From Agromyces luteolus (GTDB taxonomy: Bacteria; Actinomycetota; Actinomycetes; Actinomycetales; Microbacteriaceae), in assembly GCF_009729855.1 (NCBI RefSeq), contig NZ_WODA01000006.1, forward strand, positions 1-64,000: 64,000 nucleotides of DNA. The letters are read 5' to 3'. The stretch's first letter is position 1. The number at the start of each line of letters is the position of its first letter. Made by a program: the position numbers and the translations under genes. The notes under the pieces are model-generated. The model worked only from the letters and a program-made list of their open reading frames with translations. It made no database searches and was not told where the DNA came from. Positions 51,811-60,599 of the stretch are shown in pieces.

Positions 51811-53247
51811 TCAGATCAGGTACTGGCTCAGGCCGCGCTTGAGGTAGCGGCCGTCGCCCTTGGCGCCGACGTAGGCGTCGTCCTCGACGACGACCTTGCC
51901 GCGGCTCATGACCGTGTCGACCTTGCCGTCGATCTCGTAGCCCTCCCACGCCGAGTAGTCCATGTTCATGTGGTGCACCTTGTCGAGGCCGATCGACGTG
52001 TGGCCGTTCGGGTCGTAGACGACGATGTCGGCGTCGGCGCCGGGCTGGATGACGCCCTTGGTGCCGTAGAGGCCGAACATGCGCGCCGGCGTGGTCGAGG
52101 TGAGCTCGACCCAGCGCTCGAGCGTGATCTCGCCGGTCACGACGCCCTGGTACATGAGGTCCATCCGGTGCTCGATCGAGCCGATGCCGTTCGGGATCTT
52201 CCGGAAGTCGCCGAGGCCGAGCTCCTTCTGGTCCTTCATGCAGAACGGGCAGTGGTCGGTCGAGACCATCTGCAGGTCGTTCGTGCGCAGCGCCTGCCAC
52301 ATCGAGTCCTGGTGGCCCTCGGCGCGGCTGCGGAGCGGCGTCGAGCAGACCCACTTGGCGCCCTCGAACGCGCCCCACTCGTCGCTCCTCGCGCCGAGCT
52401 GGTCCTCGAGCGAGAGGTAGAGGTACTGCGGGCAGGTCTCGCCGTACACGTTCTGGCCCTTGTCGCGCGCCCACGCGAGCTGCTCGACGGCCTGCTTGGC
52501 AGAGACGTGCACGACGTAGAGCGGCGCGCCCGTGAGCTTGGCGAGCATGATCGCTCGGTGGGTCGCCTCCTCCTCCATCTCCCAGGCGCGGGCGATGCCG
52601 TGGTAGTACGGGTCGGTCTTCCCCTGGTCGACGAGCTGCTGCGCGAGCACGTCGATCGCGGGCCCGTTCTCGGCGTGCATCATCGTGAGCATGCCGGTGT
52701 CGCGCGACACCTGCATGGCCTTCAGGATCTGCGCGTCATCCGAGTAGAAGACGCCCGGGTAGGCCATGAACAGCTTGAAGCTCGAGACGCCCTCGTCGGG
52801 CAGCTTCTTCATGGCCTCGATCGACGCCTCGTTGACGTCGCCGACGATCTGGTGGAAGCCGTAGTCGATCGCGCAGTTGCCGCCGGCCTTCTCGTGCCAG
52901 GCCGCCAATCCGTCCTCGATGCGCTGGCCGTAGGTCTGCACGGCGAAGTCGATGATCGAGGTCGTGCCGCCGTGGGCCGCGGCGATGGTGCCCGACTCGA
53001 ACGTGTCGGACGCCTCGGTGCCGCCGAACGGCAGCTGCATGTGGGTGTGGGCGTCGATGCCGCCCGGGATGACGTACTTGCCGGTGGCGTCGACGACGCG
53101 GTCGACGGATGCCGCGACATCCGTGCCCAGCAGTTCGCTACCGGGCTGGAGGACGGCGACGATCTTCTCGCCGTCGACGAGCACGTCGGCCGCGGCGCGA
53201 CCGGTGGCGCTGACGACGGTGCCGCCGGAGATGAGGGTGGTGGCCAT
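51811..53247 (-). CDS. hydA: Dihydropyrimidinase / hydantoinase
   Basis: A 478-residue amidohydrolase that opens dihydrouracil, dihydrothymine or hydantoins to the N-carbamoyl amino acid. The binuclear metal site is complete: His67 and His69 (GGIDAHTHMQLPFGG), carboxylated Lys158 (SFKLFMAYPGVF), His191 (MMHAENG), His247 (LYVVHVSAK) and Asp331 (MVSTDHCPF). Length fits D-hydantoinase/dihydropyrimidinase. It follows the beta-ureidopropionase gene, which takes its product. Confidence 0.95.
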   Translation of the reverse strand: MATTLISGGTVVSATGRAAADVLVDGEKIVAVLQPGSELLGTDVAASVDRVVDATGKYVIPGGIDAHTHMQLPFGGTEASDTFESGTIAAAHGGTTSIIDFAVQTYGQRIEDGLAAWHEKAGGNCAIDYGFHQIVGDVNEASIEAMKKLPDEGVSSFKLFMAYPGVFYSDDAQILKAMQVSRDTGMLTMMHAENGPAIDVLAQQLVDQGKTDPYYHGIARAWEMEEEATHRAIMLAKLTGAPLYVVHVSAKQAVEQLAWARDKGQNVYGETCPQYLYLSLEDQLGARSDEWGAFEGAKWVCSTPLRSRAEGHQDSMWQALRTNDLQMVSTDHCPFCMKDQKELGLGDFRKIPNGIGSIEHRMDLMYQGVVTGEITLERWVELTSTTPARMFGLYGTKGVIQPGADADIVVYDPNGHTSIGLDKVHHMNMDYSAWEGYEIDGKVDTVMSRGKVVVEDDAYVGAKGDGRYLKRGLSQYLI

Positions 53248-53262
53248 TGCTGCTCCTGTTTC

Positions 53263-53349
53263 CCGGTGGTCGAGTAGGCCGCCTGCGGCCGTATCGAGAC
53301 CTCGTGACGTGATCTCGATACGCTCGCTTCGCTCGCTACTCGATCACCG
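53263..53349. repeat. Cloverleaf palindrome, GGTSRTCGAGTAG family, copy 3
   Basis: Outer arms CCGGTGGTCGAGTAG (53263-53277) and CTACTCGATCACC (53336-53348), left tip GGCCGC-CT-GCGGCC, central TATCGAGA/TCTCGATA, right tip CGCTCGCTTCGCTCGC. It fills the gap between the beta-ureidopropionase and dihydropyrimidinase genes. Confidence 0.85.
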
Positions 53350-53354
53350 ATGTC

Positions 53355-54203
53355 TTACGGCTTCGGGATGGACGTGTAGGACTCCGGGCGGCGGTCGCGG
53401 TAGAACTGCCACGCGTTGCGGACCTGGCGGATCATGTCCATGTCGAGGTCGCGGACCACGACCTCCTCGGAGGTCTCCGAGCCGTAGTCGCCGACGATGT
53501 TGCCCTGCGGGTCGACGAACTGGCTCTTGCCGTAGAAGTTCACGGCGAGGTCGCCGTACTCGTTGTCCTCGAGGCCGACGCGGTTCGCGGCGCCGATGAA
53601 GTAGCCGTTCGCGGCGGCCGCCGCAGGCTGCTCGATCTCCCAGAGCCGGTTGGAGAGGCCGGGCTTGGTCGCGTTGGGGTTGAACACGATCTGCGCGCCG
53701 TTGAGGCCGAGCTCGCGCCATCCCTCGGGGAAGTGCCGGTCATAGCAGATGTACACGCCGATCGGGCCGACCGCGGTCTGGAAGACGGGGTAGCCGAGGT
53801 TGCCGGGGCGGAAGTAGAACTTCTCCCAGAACTTGTCGAGGTTCGGGATGTGGTGCTTGCGGTACGAGCCGAGGATCGTGCCGTCGGCGTCGACCACGAC
53901 CGCGGTGTTGTAGTAGACGCCGGGCTGCTCCTCCTCGTAGATCGGGAGGACCATGACCATCTCGAGTTCCTCGGCGAGCGCGGCGAAGCGCTGGACGATC
54001 GGGCCGTCGGCCGGCTCGGCGAAGTCGTAGTACTTCACGTCCTCCGTGATGCCGAAGTAGGGCCCGTAGAAGAGCTCCTGGAAGCAGATCACCTGGGCGC
54101 CCTGCTGCTTGGCCTCGCGGGCGAACTGCTCGTGCTTGTCGAGCATCGACTCCTTGTCACCCGTCCACGTGGTCTGGGTGATGGCCGCTCGAACGATCGT
54201 CAT
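53355..54203 (-). CDS. Beta-ureidopropionase (nitrilase superfamily)
   Basis: A 282-residue carbamoylase that releases beta-alanine or beta-aminoisobutyrate, CO2 and ammonia. The nitrilase triad is Glu43 (ICFQELFYGPYF), Lys116 (GSYRKHHIPNLDKFWEKFYF) and Cys153 (GVYICYDRHFPEGWRELGLNGA). The RKHHIP and FNPNATKPGLS segments are those of N-carbamoyl-beta-alanine amidohydrolases. It is the first gene of the minus-strand catabolic cluster and is divergent from the MocR regulator. Confidence 0.92.
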   Translation of the reverse strand: MTIVRAAITQTTWTGDKESMLDKHEQFAREAKQQGAQVICFQELFYGPYFGITEDVKYYDFAEPADGPIVQRFAALAEELEMVMVLPIYEEEQPGVYYNTAVVVDADGTILGSYRKHHIPNLDKFWEKFYFRPGNLGYPVFQTAVGPIGVYICYDRHFPEGWRELGLNGAQIVFNPNATKPGLSNRLWEIEQPAAAAANGYFIGAANRVGLEDNEYGDLAVNFYGKSQFVDPQGNIVGDYGSETSEEVVVRDLDMDMIRQVRNAWQFYRDRRPESYTSIPKP

Positions 54204-54459
54204 GGTGCCTCCTGAGTCGGTCGGCGTCGTTGCCGTCCGCGGGCGGGCCCGGGCGCGTGGTGCGTGGTGCGCTAGTGCCTGCCGTGCGCGCGGGGACGCC
54301 GAGCAGTGGTGCCGAGAATCGTCGCCGGCTGGGGACCGGTGGCGAGTGCCAGATCGGGGTTGCGACCCGTTCTGTTATTCTTCGGCGTGAACATTTCCCT
54401 TGTGTTTCACTCTGTGACGTGGTGGTTAAACATCCTGTCCCTTGCTTCGTGAGGAGGCA
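54204..54459. other. Divergent regulatory region of the pyrimidine cluster
   Basis: This 256-bp gap between the beta-ureidopropionase and MocR-type genes contains an AT-richer island at about 54370-54440 (TTCTGTTATTC, TTGTGTTTCAC, GGTTAAACATC), unlike the rest of the window, and is where promoters and MocR operators should lie. I cannot place a -10/-35 pair with confidence and see no clear palindrome. Confidence 0.5.
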
Positions 54460-55908
54460 ATGGTGCGATCAGGTATTCGAGTGGATGTCTCCGAGCTGAC
54501 GGCGTTGGCGCCCTTCGCCGACACGACCCCGCGAGGCATCGCGGCCGACCTCGCGCGCCTCGTGAACAGCGGCGAGCTCGAGGCGGGCGACCGCCTGCCC
54601 ACCGTCCGCGAACTCGCCGGCTCGCTCGGCGTGAGCCCCGCCACGATCAGCCAGGCGTGGCAGGCGCTCGCGCGTGCCGGGCTCATCGAGTCGCGCGGCC
54701 GTGCCGGCAGCTTCGTGCGACGGGATGCCGCGGCCGGCCCCGCCGTGCGGATGCGCGGGATGGCGGCACCCGACGACCCGGTCCGGCTCGACCTGTCGCG
54801 AGGGACACCCGATCCGCTCCTGCTGCCGCCGCTCGGCCCCGCGCTCTCGCGCGTGTCGGCACGCGCCGACGTCGGCAGCTACCAGGCCGAGCCCGTCATC
54901 CCGGCACTAGCCACCGTGCTCCGCGACTCGTGGCCGAGCGAGGCGGAGTCGATCGTCGTCGTCGACGGCGCGTTGGACGCGATCTCGCGCACGCTCGACC
55001 AGGTCGTCCGCTTCGGCGACCGGGTCGTCGTCGAGCATCCCGGCTTCCCGCCGTTCCTCGACCTCCTCGACCTGCTCGGCGCCGAGGCCGTGCCGGTCGC
55101 GATCGACGAACAGGGGATGTCTCCCGAGGGGCTCGCCACCGCGCTGCGGCGCCGGCCGGCGGCCATCCTGCTGCAGCCTCGCGCCCAGAACCCGACCGGG
55201 GCGTCGATGACGCCGTCACGCGCCGCGGCGCTGGCGGGAGCCATCCGCTCGGCCGTCGACGAGCACGGGCTCGACCTCGTCGTCGTCGAGGACGACCACT
55301 CCGGACTCATCTCGACCGAGGGCGACGTCACGCTCGGCACCCACCTGCCCGACCGCGTGGTGCACGTTCGCAGCTTCTCGAAGTCGCACGGCCCCGACCT
55401 GCGCATCGCCGCCGTCGGCGGGCCGCGCGACCTCATCGGGCGCATCATGGCGCGACGCATGCTCGGGCCCGGCTGGACGTCGCGCATGCTTCAGTCGATC
55501 CTGCTCGACCTGCTGACGGATGGCGCGGCCATCGACGCCGTCGCCGAGGCGCGCCGCGCGTACTACACGCGCCAGCGCGCGCTCGGCGACGCGCTGCGCG
55601 CGCGGGGCGTGCCGGTGATCCACGCCGACGGGATCAACCTCTGGATGCCGGTCGAGTCGGAGCGGTCGACGCTCGTGCAGCTCGCCGCGGCGGGGATCCG
55701 GGTGGCGGGCGGGACGCCGTTCCTCGCGGCGGCGAACGGGTCGCCGGTGGCGGGGGCGTCGGCGGTGCGCGGGGCTTCGGCGGCGCGCGCGGCTGCCCGT
55801 GAGCGGGAGTACGTGCGGGTCACCGCGGGCGCGGTGCGGGAGAACGCGTCGGGCGTGGCGGATGCGCTCGCGGTGGCGGCGCAGCATCTCGCGGCGGGCG
55901 GGTACTGA
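54460..55908 (+). CDS. MocR/PdxR-type regulator: GntR winged helix fused to a class I aminotransferase domain
   Basis: A 482-residue regulator. Residues about 20-85 form the GntR HTH (GIAADLARLVNSGELEAGDRLPTVRELAGSLGVSPATISQAWQALARAGLIESRGRAGSFV). The rest is a fold-type I aminotransferase with the PLP Lys in RSFSKSHGPDLRIAAVGG and QPRAQNPTGASM. MocR proteins use PLP and often an amino acid as effector; here an amine product such as beta-alanine would fit. ATG at 54460 has GAGGAGG only 2 nt upstream, so the GTG at 54463 may be the real start. Divergent from the pyrimidine cluster it probably controls. Confidence 0.88.
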   Translation: MVRSGIRVDVSELTALAPFADTTPRGIAADLARLVNSGELEAGDRLPTVRELAGSLGVSPATISQAWQALARAGLIESRGRAGSFVRRDAAAGPAVRMRGMAAPDDPVRLDLSRGTPDPLLLPPLGPALSRVSARADVGSYQAEPVIPALATVLRDSWPSEAESIVVVDGALDAISRTLDQVVRFGDRVVVEHPGFPPFLDLLDLLGAEAVPVAIDEQGMSPEGLATALRRRPAAILLQPRAQNPTGASMTPSRAAALAGAIRSAVDEHGLDLVVVEDDHSGLISTEGDVTLGTHLPDRVVHVRSFSKSHGPDLRIAAVGGPRDLIGRIMARRMLGPGWTSRMLQSILLDLLTDGAAIDAVAEARRAYYTRQRALGDALRARGVPVIHADGINLWMPVESERSTLVQLAAAGIRVAGGTPFLAAANGSPVAGASAVRGASAARAAAREREYVRVTAGAVRENASGVADALAVAAQHLAAGGY

Positions 55909-56089
55909 GGGGGGCTGCGGTCGTCGGCTCGTCGGTCATGACCGTGCGATTCGGCGCGGTCCTCAGCGCCCCCGTCCGCGTCGCGATCACGCCGACTCGT
56001 CCTCCACAGCCCTCGCCGGACTCGATCCATCCACAGGAAAATGCCCGGTCTGAGGCAGAATCCATGACACTCCGAATGTCGGAGGGTGC

Positions 56090-57496
56090 GTGCAGGATCG
56101 AAGCATGGACGAACCCCTGGCGACGCTCGAGCGCGAGCTCGGTGCGCTGCGCGTGGCGTGGGGTGAGGCGATGCCGGCGTTCGGGTCGATCCCGGGCGAC
56201 GCGCAGGGCGAACTCGAGCAGATGAGCGACCCCGGGCTCGTCCGGGCGGCCGATGGGCTGGCCTCGCTGCGTCGCGGGGTCGATGCGCTGCTCGCGCGCG
56301 CCGCCGCAGAGGTCGCCCGGCGATCCGGGCCGGAGTTCGGCGAACTCGGCCTGGCGAAGGCGCAGGGCTTCCACAATGCGGGTCGACTCGTCGCCGCTTC
56401 GACCGGGGCGTCACGCGGCGATGCCGCCCGGCTGATCGCCGTCGGCTCGGCGACCGCCACGCGCGAAACCTTCGTCGGCGGGCGGATGCCACCGCGGCGG
56501 CCGCACGTCGCAGGCGCCCTCGATCGCTCTGCGATCAGTCTCGAGGCCGCATCCGCGATCACGACGATGCTCGACCGCGTGGCGCTGCGCGCCGATCCCG
56601 CCCTGATCGACGTGGCCGAGGCGGCGCTCACCGAGCTCGCCGAGCGTGCGCCGCTCGAGCTGCTCGTGCGCGGCATCCGCGAGGCGGAGGCCCGACTCGA
56701 CGCCGACGGGGTGGAACCGCGCGAAGAGCAGCTGCGCGAGCAGCGCTCGCTCACGATGCGCGAAGACCGCCACGGCGTCGTGCACCTGCACGCCAGGCTC
56801 GACCCCGAGACTGCGGCGCCCGTGAAGGCGGCCGTCGAAGCGCTCGTCGGCGACGCGCTCCGGCGACGCGACCCGCTGCCCGGCGAACCGCGCCCCGTCG
56901 TCGACGACCGCCGGTCGATTCCGCAGTTGCAGGCCGACGCGCTCGCGGCGATCGCACGCCACGCGCTCGGCTGCGAGACGACCCTGACGCCGCTCGCGAA
57001 GACCACCGTCGTCGTGCGCGTCGACCTCGACACGCTCGTCGCCGGACTCGGCGATGCTCGCATCGACGGACTCGACCAGCCGATCTCCGCGACCACCGCC
57101 CGGCGGCTCGCCGCCGACGCCGAGCTGATCCCCGCGGTGCTCGGCGGTCCGAGCCTGCCCCTCGACCTCGGCCGCACCGCCCGCCTCTTCACCCGTGCCC
57201 AACGGCTCGCCCTCGGCGAGCGCGACGGCGGCTGCGCGTGCTGCGGGCAGAACGTCGGCTACGTCGAGGCGCACCACATCCGCTGGTGGGAACGCGACGC
57301 AGGGCCGACCGACCTCGCCAACGGAGTCCTCCTCTGCAGCTTCTGCCACCACCTGATCCACCGTGAGGGGTGGTCGATACGCCCCGAGGCGAACGCGGTC
57401 TGGTTCATCCCGCCACCGCACGTCGATCCCGACCGCGTTCCGCGGCTCGGCGGGCGGGCGCGATTCGAACTGCAGATGACGGATGCCGCGGCGTGA
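56090..57496 (+). CDS. DUF222 / HNH endonuclease domain protein (13E12-type)
   Basis: A 468-residue protein. The N-terminal two thirds form the helical DUF222 domain (LASLRRGVDALLARAAAEVARRSG, GASRGDAARLIAVG, ISLEAASAITTMLDRV, DAETAAPVKAAVEAL-like stretch). The C-terminal HNH nuclease has CACCGQNVGYVEAHHIRWWERDAGPTDLANGVLLCSFCHHLIH, with both Cys pairs and the His residues intact. Such genes are multicopy in actinobacterial genomes; they are thought to be selfish or DNA-processing elements, but the role is unproven. The GTG at 56090 has GGAGGG just upstream; an ATG at 56105 is an alternative. Confidence 0.88.
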   Translation: MQDRSMDEPLATLERELGALRVAWGEAMPAFGSIPGDAQGELEQMSDPGLVRAADGLASLRRGVDALLARAAAEVARRSGPEFGELGLAKAQGFHNAGRLVAASTGASRGDAARLIAVGSATATRETFVGGRMPPRRPHVAGALDRSAISLEAASAITTMLDRVALRADPALIDVAEAALTELAERAPLELLVRGIREAEARLDADGVEPREEQLREQRSLTMREDRHGVVHLHARLDPETAAPVKAAVEALVGDALRRRDPLPGEPRPVVDDRRSIPQLQADALAAIARHALGCETTLTPLAKTTVVVRVDLDTLVAGLGDARIDGLDQPISATTARRLAADAELIPAVLGGPSLPLDLGRTARLFTRAQRLALGERDGGCACCGQNVGYVEAHHIRWWERDAGPTDLANGVLLCSFCHHLIHREGWSIRPEANAVWFIPPPHVDPDRVPRLGGRARFELQMTDAAA

Positions 57497-57548
57497 GCGG
57501 GCGCGCCGGCGCTGCACGGGTACGAGTGGGAGGCGTTCAGGCTCAGGC

Positions 57549-59609
57549 TCAGGCGCGCGCCGCGCTCGGCGCCTTCGCGTAGTGGTCCGGCGTGATCGTG
57601 AGCTCCGCCTGCCCGGCCGTGATCGAGCGCAGGTCGAGCACGTACCGCGTGAGCTCGGACTCGGGCACGTGCGCCACCACCCGCGCCCGGCCGTCGCTCG
57701 CGGCCTCGGTCGCACTCACGCGACCACGACGGCCCGACAGGTCGGTGAGCACGGCCCCCTGCAGGTCGTTCGGCACGGTCACCGTCACGCTCGATACGGG
57801 TTCGAGCAGGACCGTCCCGGCCTCGGCGAGCGCCGCCTTCACGCCGATCGACGCGGCGGTGCGGAACGCCATGTCCGACGAGTCCACCGAGTGCGTCTTG
57901 CCGTCGGTCAACTCCACCCGCACGTCGACGACCGGGTGCCCCTGCGGTCCACCCGTCGCGAGCGCGTCGCGAGCGCCCTTCTCGACGGCGGTGATGTACT
58001 GGCGCGGCACCGCACCTCCGGTGACCGAGTCGACGAACTCGAACCCGTCCCCGGGCGGAAGCGGCGACACCGTGAGCTGCACCACCGCGAACTGTCCGTG
58101 CCCGCCCGATTGCTTCTTCAACTTGCCCTCGACCGAGGCCTTGCCCGCGATCGTCTCGCGGTACGCGACGGGCGCCGGACGGGTCTCGACCTTGACCCCG
58201 AAGATCCGGGCGAGACGCTCGACCGCGACCGCCACGTGCGTGTCGCCGAGCCCTCGGAGCACCGTCTGGTCCCCCGCCCGGTCGACCACGAGCGTCGGGT
58301 CCTCCGCAGTCAGTCGCGCGAGCGCGACGGGCAGCTTCTCGTCATCCGACTGCGACGCGGGCTCGAGCGCGACCGCGTACACGGGCGGTCGGGGCGGCGT
58401 CGCCGCAGGTCGGGCGGTACCCGATGCGCGCGACCAGAGCAGCGATCCCGACGGCGACCCCGTGAGCTTCGCGACGGCCCCGACCTCGCCGGCGGCGAGC
58501 GTTCCCGCGGTCACGTGCTCGGCGCCGCGCAGCCGGAACAGTCCGTGGATCCGCTCGTCAACCCCGGTCGTGGCGTTCCGCAGCTTGTCGCCGGTCCGCA
58601 GCGTGCCCGAGAGCACCTTGAGCATCGACACCTGGCCGACGAACGGGTCGGCCACGGTCCGGAAGACGTGCACGAGCGTGTCGCCCTCCTCGTTCGGCGC
58701 GACCTTCAGCTCCGACCCGCCCGACCCCTCGCCGACGAGGATGCGCCCGTCGCGGTCGGTCGCGGCGGGCGTGAGTTCGCAGACGAGGTCCGCGACCCGG
58801 TCGACGCCCGTCCCGTTGACCCCCGAGCAGACGAGCACCGGCACCGCCTCGCCATCCGCGACCTCCCGCGCGAACGTCCGCCCGAGCTCCGACGCCGACG
58901 GCTCGTCGCCCTCGAGGTACGCCTCGAGCTGCGCGTCGTCGTGCGAGACGATGTCCTCCGTCACCTCGACGTGCATCGCGTGCTCCTCGGCCTCCGCCTC
59001 CGGCGGCAGCGGCTCGTCGTGGTGCGTCCCGTCGTCGTCGTAGACGTGCGCCTCCTCGCTGAGCACGTCGGCGATCGCACGGAACGCCGCCTCCTCGCCG
59101 ATCGGCAGCTCGAGCGCCCACAGGTGCTCGCCGAACTCGGCGCGCAGCTCCGCGAGCACGCGCCGGAAGTCCGCCCGCGCCTTGTCCTCCTGGGTGACCA
59201 CCACGACATGCGGCACCCCGGCGGCCGCGGCGGCATCCCACGCCGCGCGCGTCCCGGCGACCACGCCGTCGACCGCGCTCACCGTGATGAGCGCGACGTC
59301 CGCCACTGACAGCGCTGCGTCGACGGCGCCCACGAAGTCCGGATGACCCGGGGTGTCCGCGAGCGTCACCGTGTACGCCGTCCCGTCCGGCCCCGTCCAA
59401 TCGAGATGGGCGAGCGAGAGCCCGAGGCTCGTGTGCCGGGCGATCTCCTCGGGCTCGTGGTCGCAGACGGTGTTCCCCTGCTCGACGGATCCCGTCCGCG
59501 GGATCGCGCCGGCGCGATGCAGGAGCGCCTCCGCGAGTGTGGTCTTCCCCGAGCCCGAAGCGCCCACGAGGGCGACGGTCCGGTGGGTCTGGGGCGATGC
59601 CGAATTCAT
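57549..59609 (-). CDS. Elongation factor G-like protein (EF-G2)
   Basis: A 686-residue translational GTPase paralogue. G1 is GASGSGKTT (residues 16-24) and G3 DTPGH (85-89), but the G4 position that should read NKxD is TQED (139-142). Domains II-V follow with LKVLSGTLRTGDKL, GDTHVAVAVERLARIFGV, SGGHGQFAVVQLTVSPL and the C-terminal LSGRRGRVSATE. This is the actinobacterial fusA2 type (Rv0120c-like), not the main EF-G that accompanies rpsL/rpsG/tuf. I start at 59609, with GGGAGG upstream, rather than at 59645. Its role is uncertain; some EF-G2 proteins lack GTPase-driven translocation. Confidence 0.9.
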   Translation of the reverse strand: MNSASPQTHRTVALVGASGSGKTTLAEALLHRAGAIPRTGSVEQGNTVCDHEPEEIARHTSLGLSLAHLDWTGPDGTAYTVTLADTPGHPDFVGAVDAALSVADVALITVSAVDGVVAGTRAAWDAAAAAGVPHVVVVTQEDKARADFRRVLAELRAEFGEHLWALELPIGEEAAFRAIADVLSEEAHVYDDDGTHHDEPLPPEAEAEEHAMHVEVTEDIVSHDDAQLEAYLEGDEPSASELGRTFAREVADGEAVPVLVCSGVNGTGVDRVADLVCELTPAATDRDGRILVGEGSGGSELKVAPNEEGDTLVHVFRTVADPFVGQVSMLKVLSGTLRTGDKLRNATTGVDERIHGLFRLRGAEHVTAGTLAAGEVGAVAKLTGSPSGSLLWSRASGTARPAATPPRPPVYAVALEPASQSDDEKLPVALARLTAEDPTLVVDRAGDQTVLRGLGDTHVAVAVERLARIFGVKVETRPAPVAYRETIAGKASVEGKLKKQSGGHGQFAVVQLTVSPLPPGDGFEFVDSVTGGAVPRQYITAVEKGARDALATGGPQGHPVVDVRVELTDGKTHSVDSSDMAFRTAASIGVKAALAEAGTVLLEPVSSVTVTVPNDLQGAVLTDLSGRRGRVSATEAASDGRARVVAHVPESELTRYVLDLRSITAGQAELTITPDHYAKAPSAARA

Positions 59610-59720
59610 GGGGCCTCCCGCGCCGGTGCGGTTCCGTGCGTCCATCGTCGCGCGCGGAGGCCCTCAGGTCCAGAGGACGGACGTCCCGATCTGCGCGCTC
59701 GCCGGTCCGGGCGCCGCCGG

Positions 59721-60590
59721 TCAGCCGGCCGCGGCCCGCCGCTCGGCGACCAGTGCCCGCGTCTCCGGCGCGATGCGCGCGCCGAGCTCCGCGATCAGCG
59801 CCTCGTCGTCCCCGACGACGATGAAGGTGTCGACGCCGTGCCGGGTCGCCAGGTCGGCGAGGGTCTCCGGGTCCGAGTGGCGGGGCCCGACGTTCAGCAG
59901 GCGACGGATGCTCCGGGGCTCGCGCCCTGCGCCGCGCGCCGCCGCGTCGATGATCTCGTGCCCCGCATCGAGGGAGTCCGCGCCGTGCTCGAGCCGGCCG
60001 AGCGACGGCAGCCACCCGTCGGCCGCGCTCCCCAGCAGCCGGAGTCCCTTGGGTCTCATCACGCCGAGCCAGATGGGCATCGGCCTCTGCACTGGGGCGG
60101 GTCCTCGCTTCGCGCCGCGGATCGGGTAGTGCGTGTTGTGCAGGAACACGCCGCCCGAGGCATCCGTGTCCTGCAGCTCGCGGATCACGGTGATGGCCTC
60201 GCCGAGCGCGCCGACCTGCTCGGCGGGCGTCCGGCTCGGTGCGCCCATCGCGACCGCGGCCGGCGCGAACCCGCCCGCGCCGAGCCCCAGCGCGACGCGA
60301 CCGCCCGTGAGCAGGTCGAGGGATGCCGCGGAGCGGGCGAGCACGGCCGGCGGCCGGAGCAGCAGGTTGTGCACGTTCGCGGAGATGCGGATGCGACTCG
60401 TGCGCGCGCCGACCCAGCTCATGAGCGTCCACGTGTCGAGGAATCGCGGCTGGTACGGGTGGTCCTGGAACGTGACGAACTCCAGCCCGGCGAGCTCGCT
60501 CGCGATGGCGAGCTCGACCGTGTGCTCGGGCTCGAGCGCCGAGGGCGTGATGAACGTTCCGAACTCGATCGGGCGGCCGTAGTCGGGCAT
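59721..60590 (-). CDS. LLM-class flavin-dependent oxidoreductase, second
   Basis: A 289-residue luciferase-like TIM barrel. RPIEFGTFITPSALEPEHTVELAIASELAGLEFVTFQDHPYQPRFLDTW, RISANVHNLLLRPPAVLARSAASLDLLTGGRVALGLGAGGF and the phosphate-binding KGLRLLGSAADGW fit F420- or FMN-dependent members. Substrate unknown. It starts with TAGCGT 6 nt upstream, and that -10 overlaps the stop codon of the phosphoribosyltransferase gene, so it has its own promoter. cofD 2 kb away shows that F420 is made in this organism. Confidence 0.85.
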   Translation of the reverse strand: MPDYGRPIEFGTFITPSALEPEHTVELAIASELAGLEFVTFQDHPYQPRFLDTWTLMSWVGARTSRIRISANVHNLLLRPPAVLARSAASLDLLTGGRVALGLGAGGFAPAAVAMGAPSRTPAEQVGALGEAITVIRELQDTDASGGVFLHNTHYPIRGAKRGPAPVQRPMPIWLGVMRPKGLRLLGSAADGWLPSLGRLEHGADSLDAGHEIIDAAARGAGREPRSIRRLLNVGPRHSDPETLADLATRHGVDTFIVVGDDEALIAELGARIAPETRALVAERRAAAG

Positions 60591-60599
60591 GGGGCCACG

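Noticed and set aside
46531-53349. Cloverleaf palindromes as tRNA genes
   Set aside because: They lack an anticodon arm of proper size, T-loop consensus and CCA-end context; both strands fold equally, which marks them as DNA palindromes.
56090-57496. HNH gene as a mobile intron, phage or defence nuclease
   Set aside because: The DUF222-HNH layout is a common stand-alone actinobacterial family. No phage genes, target-site repeats or partner methylase lie beside it.
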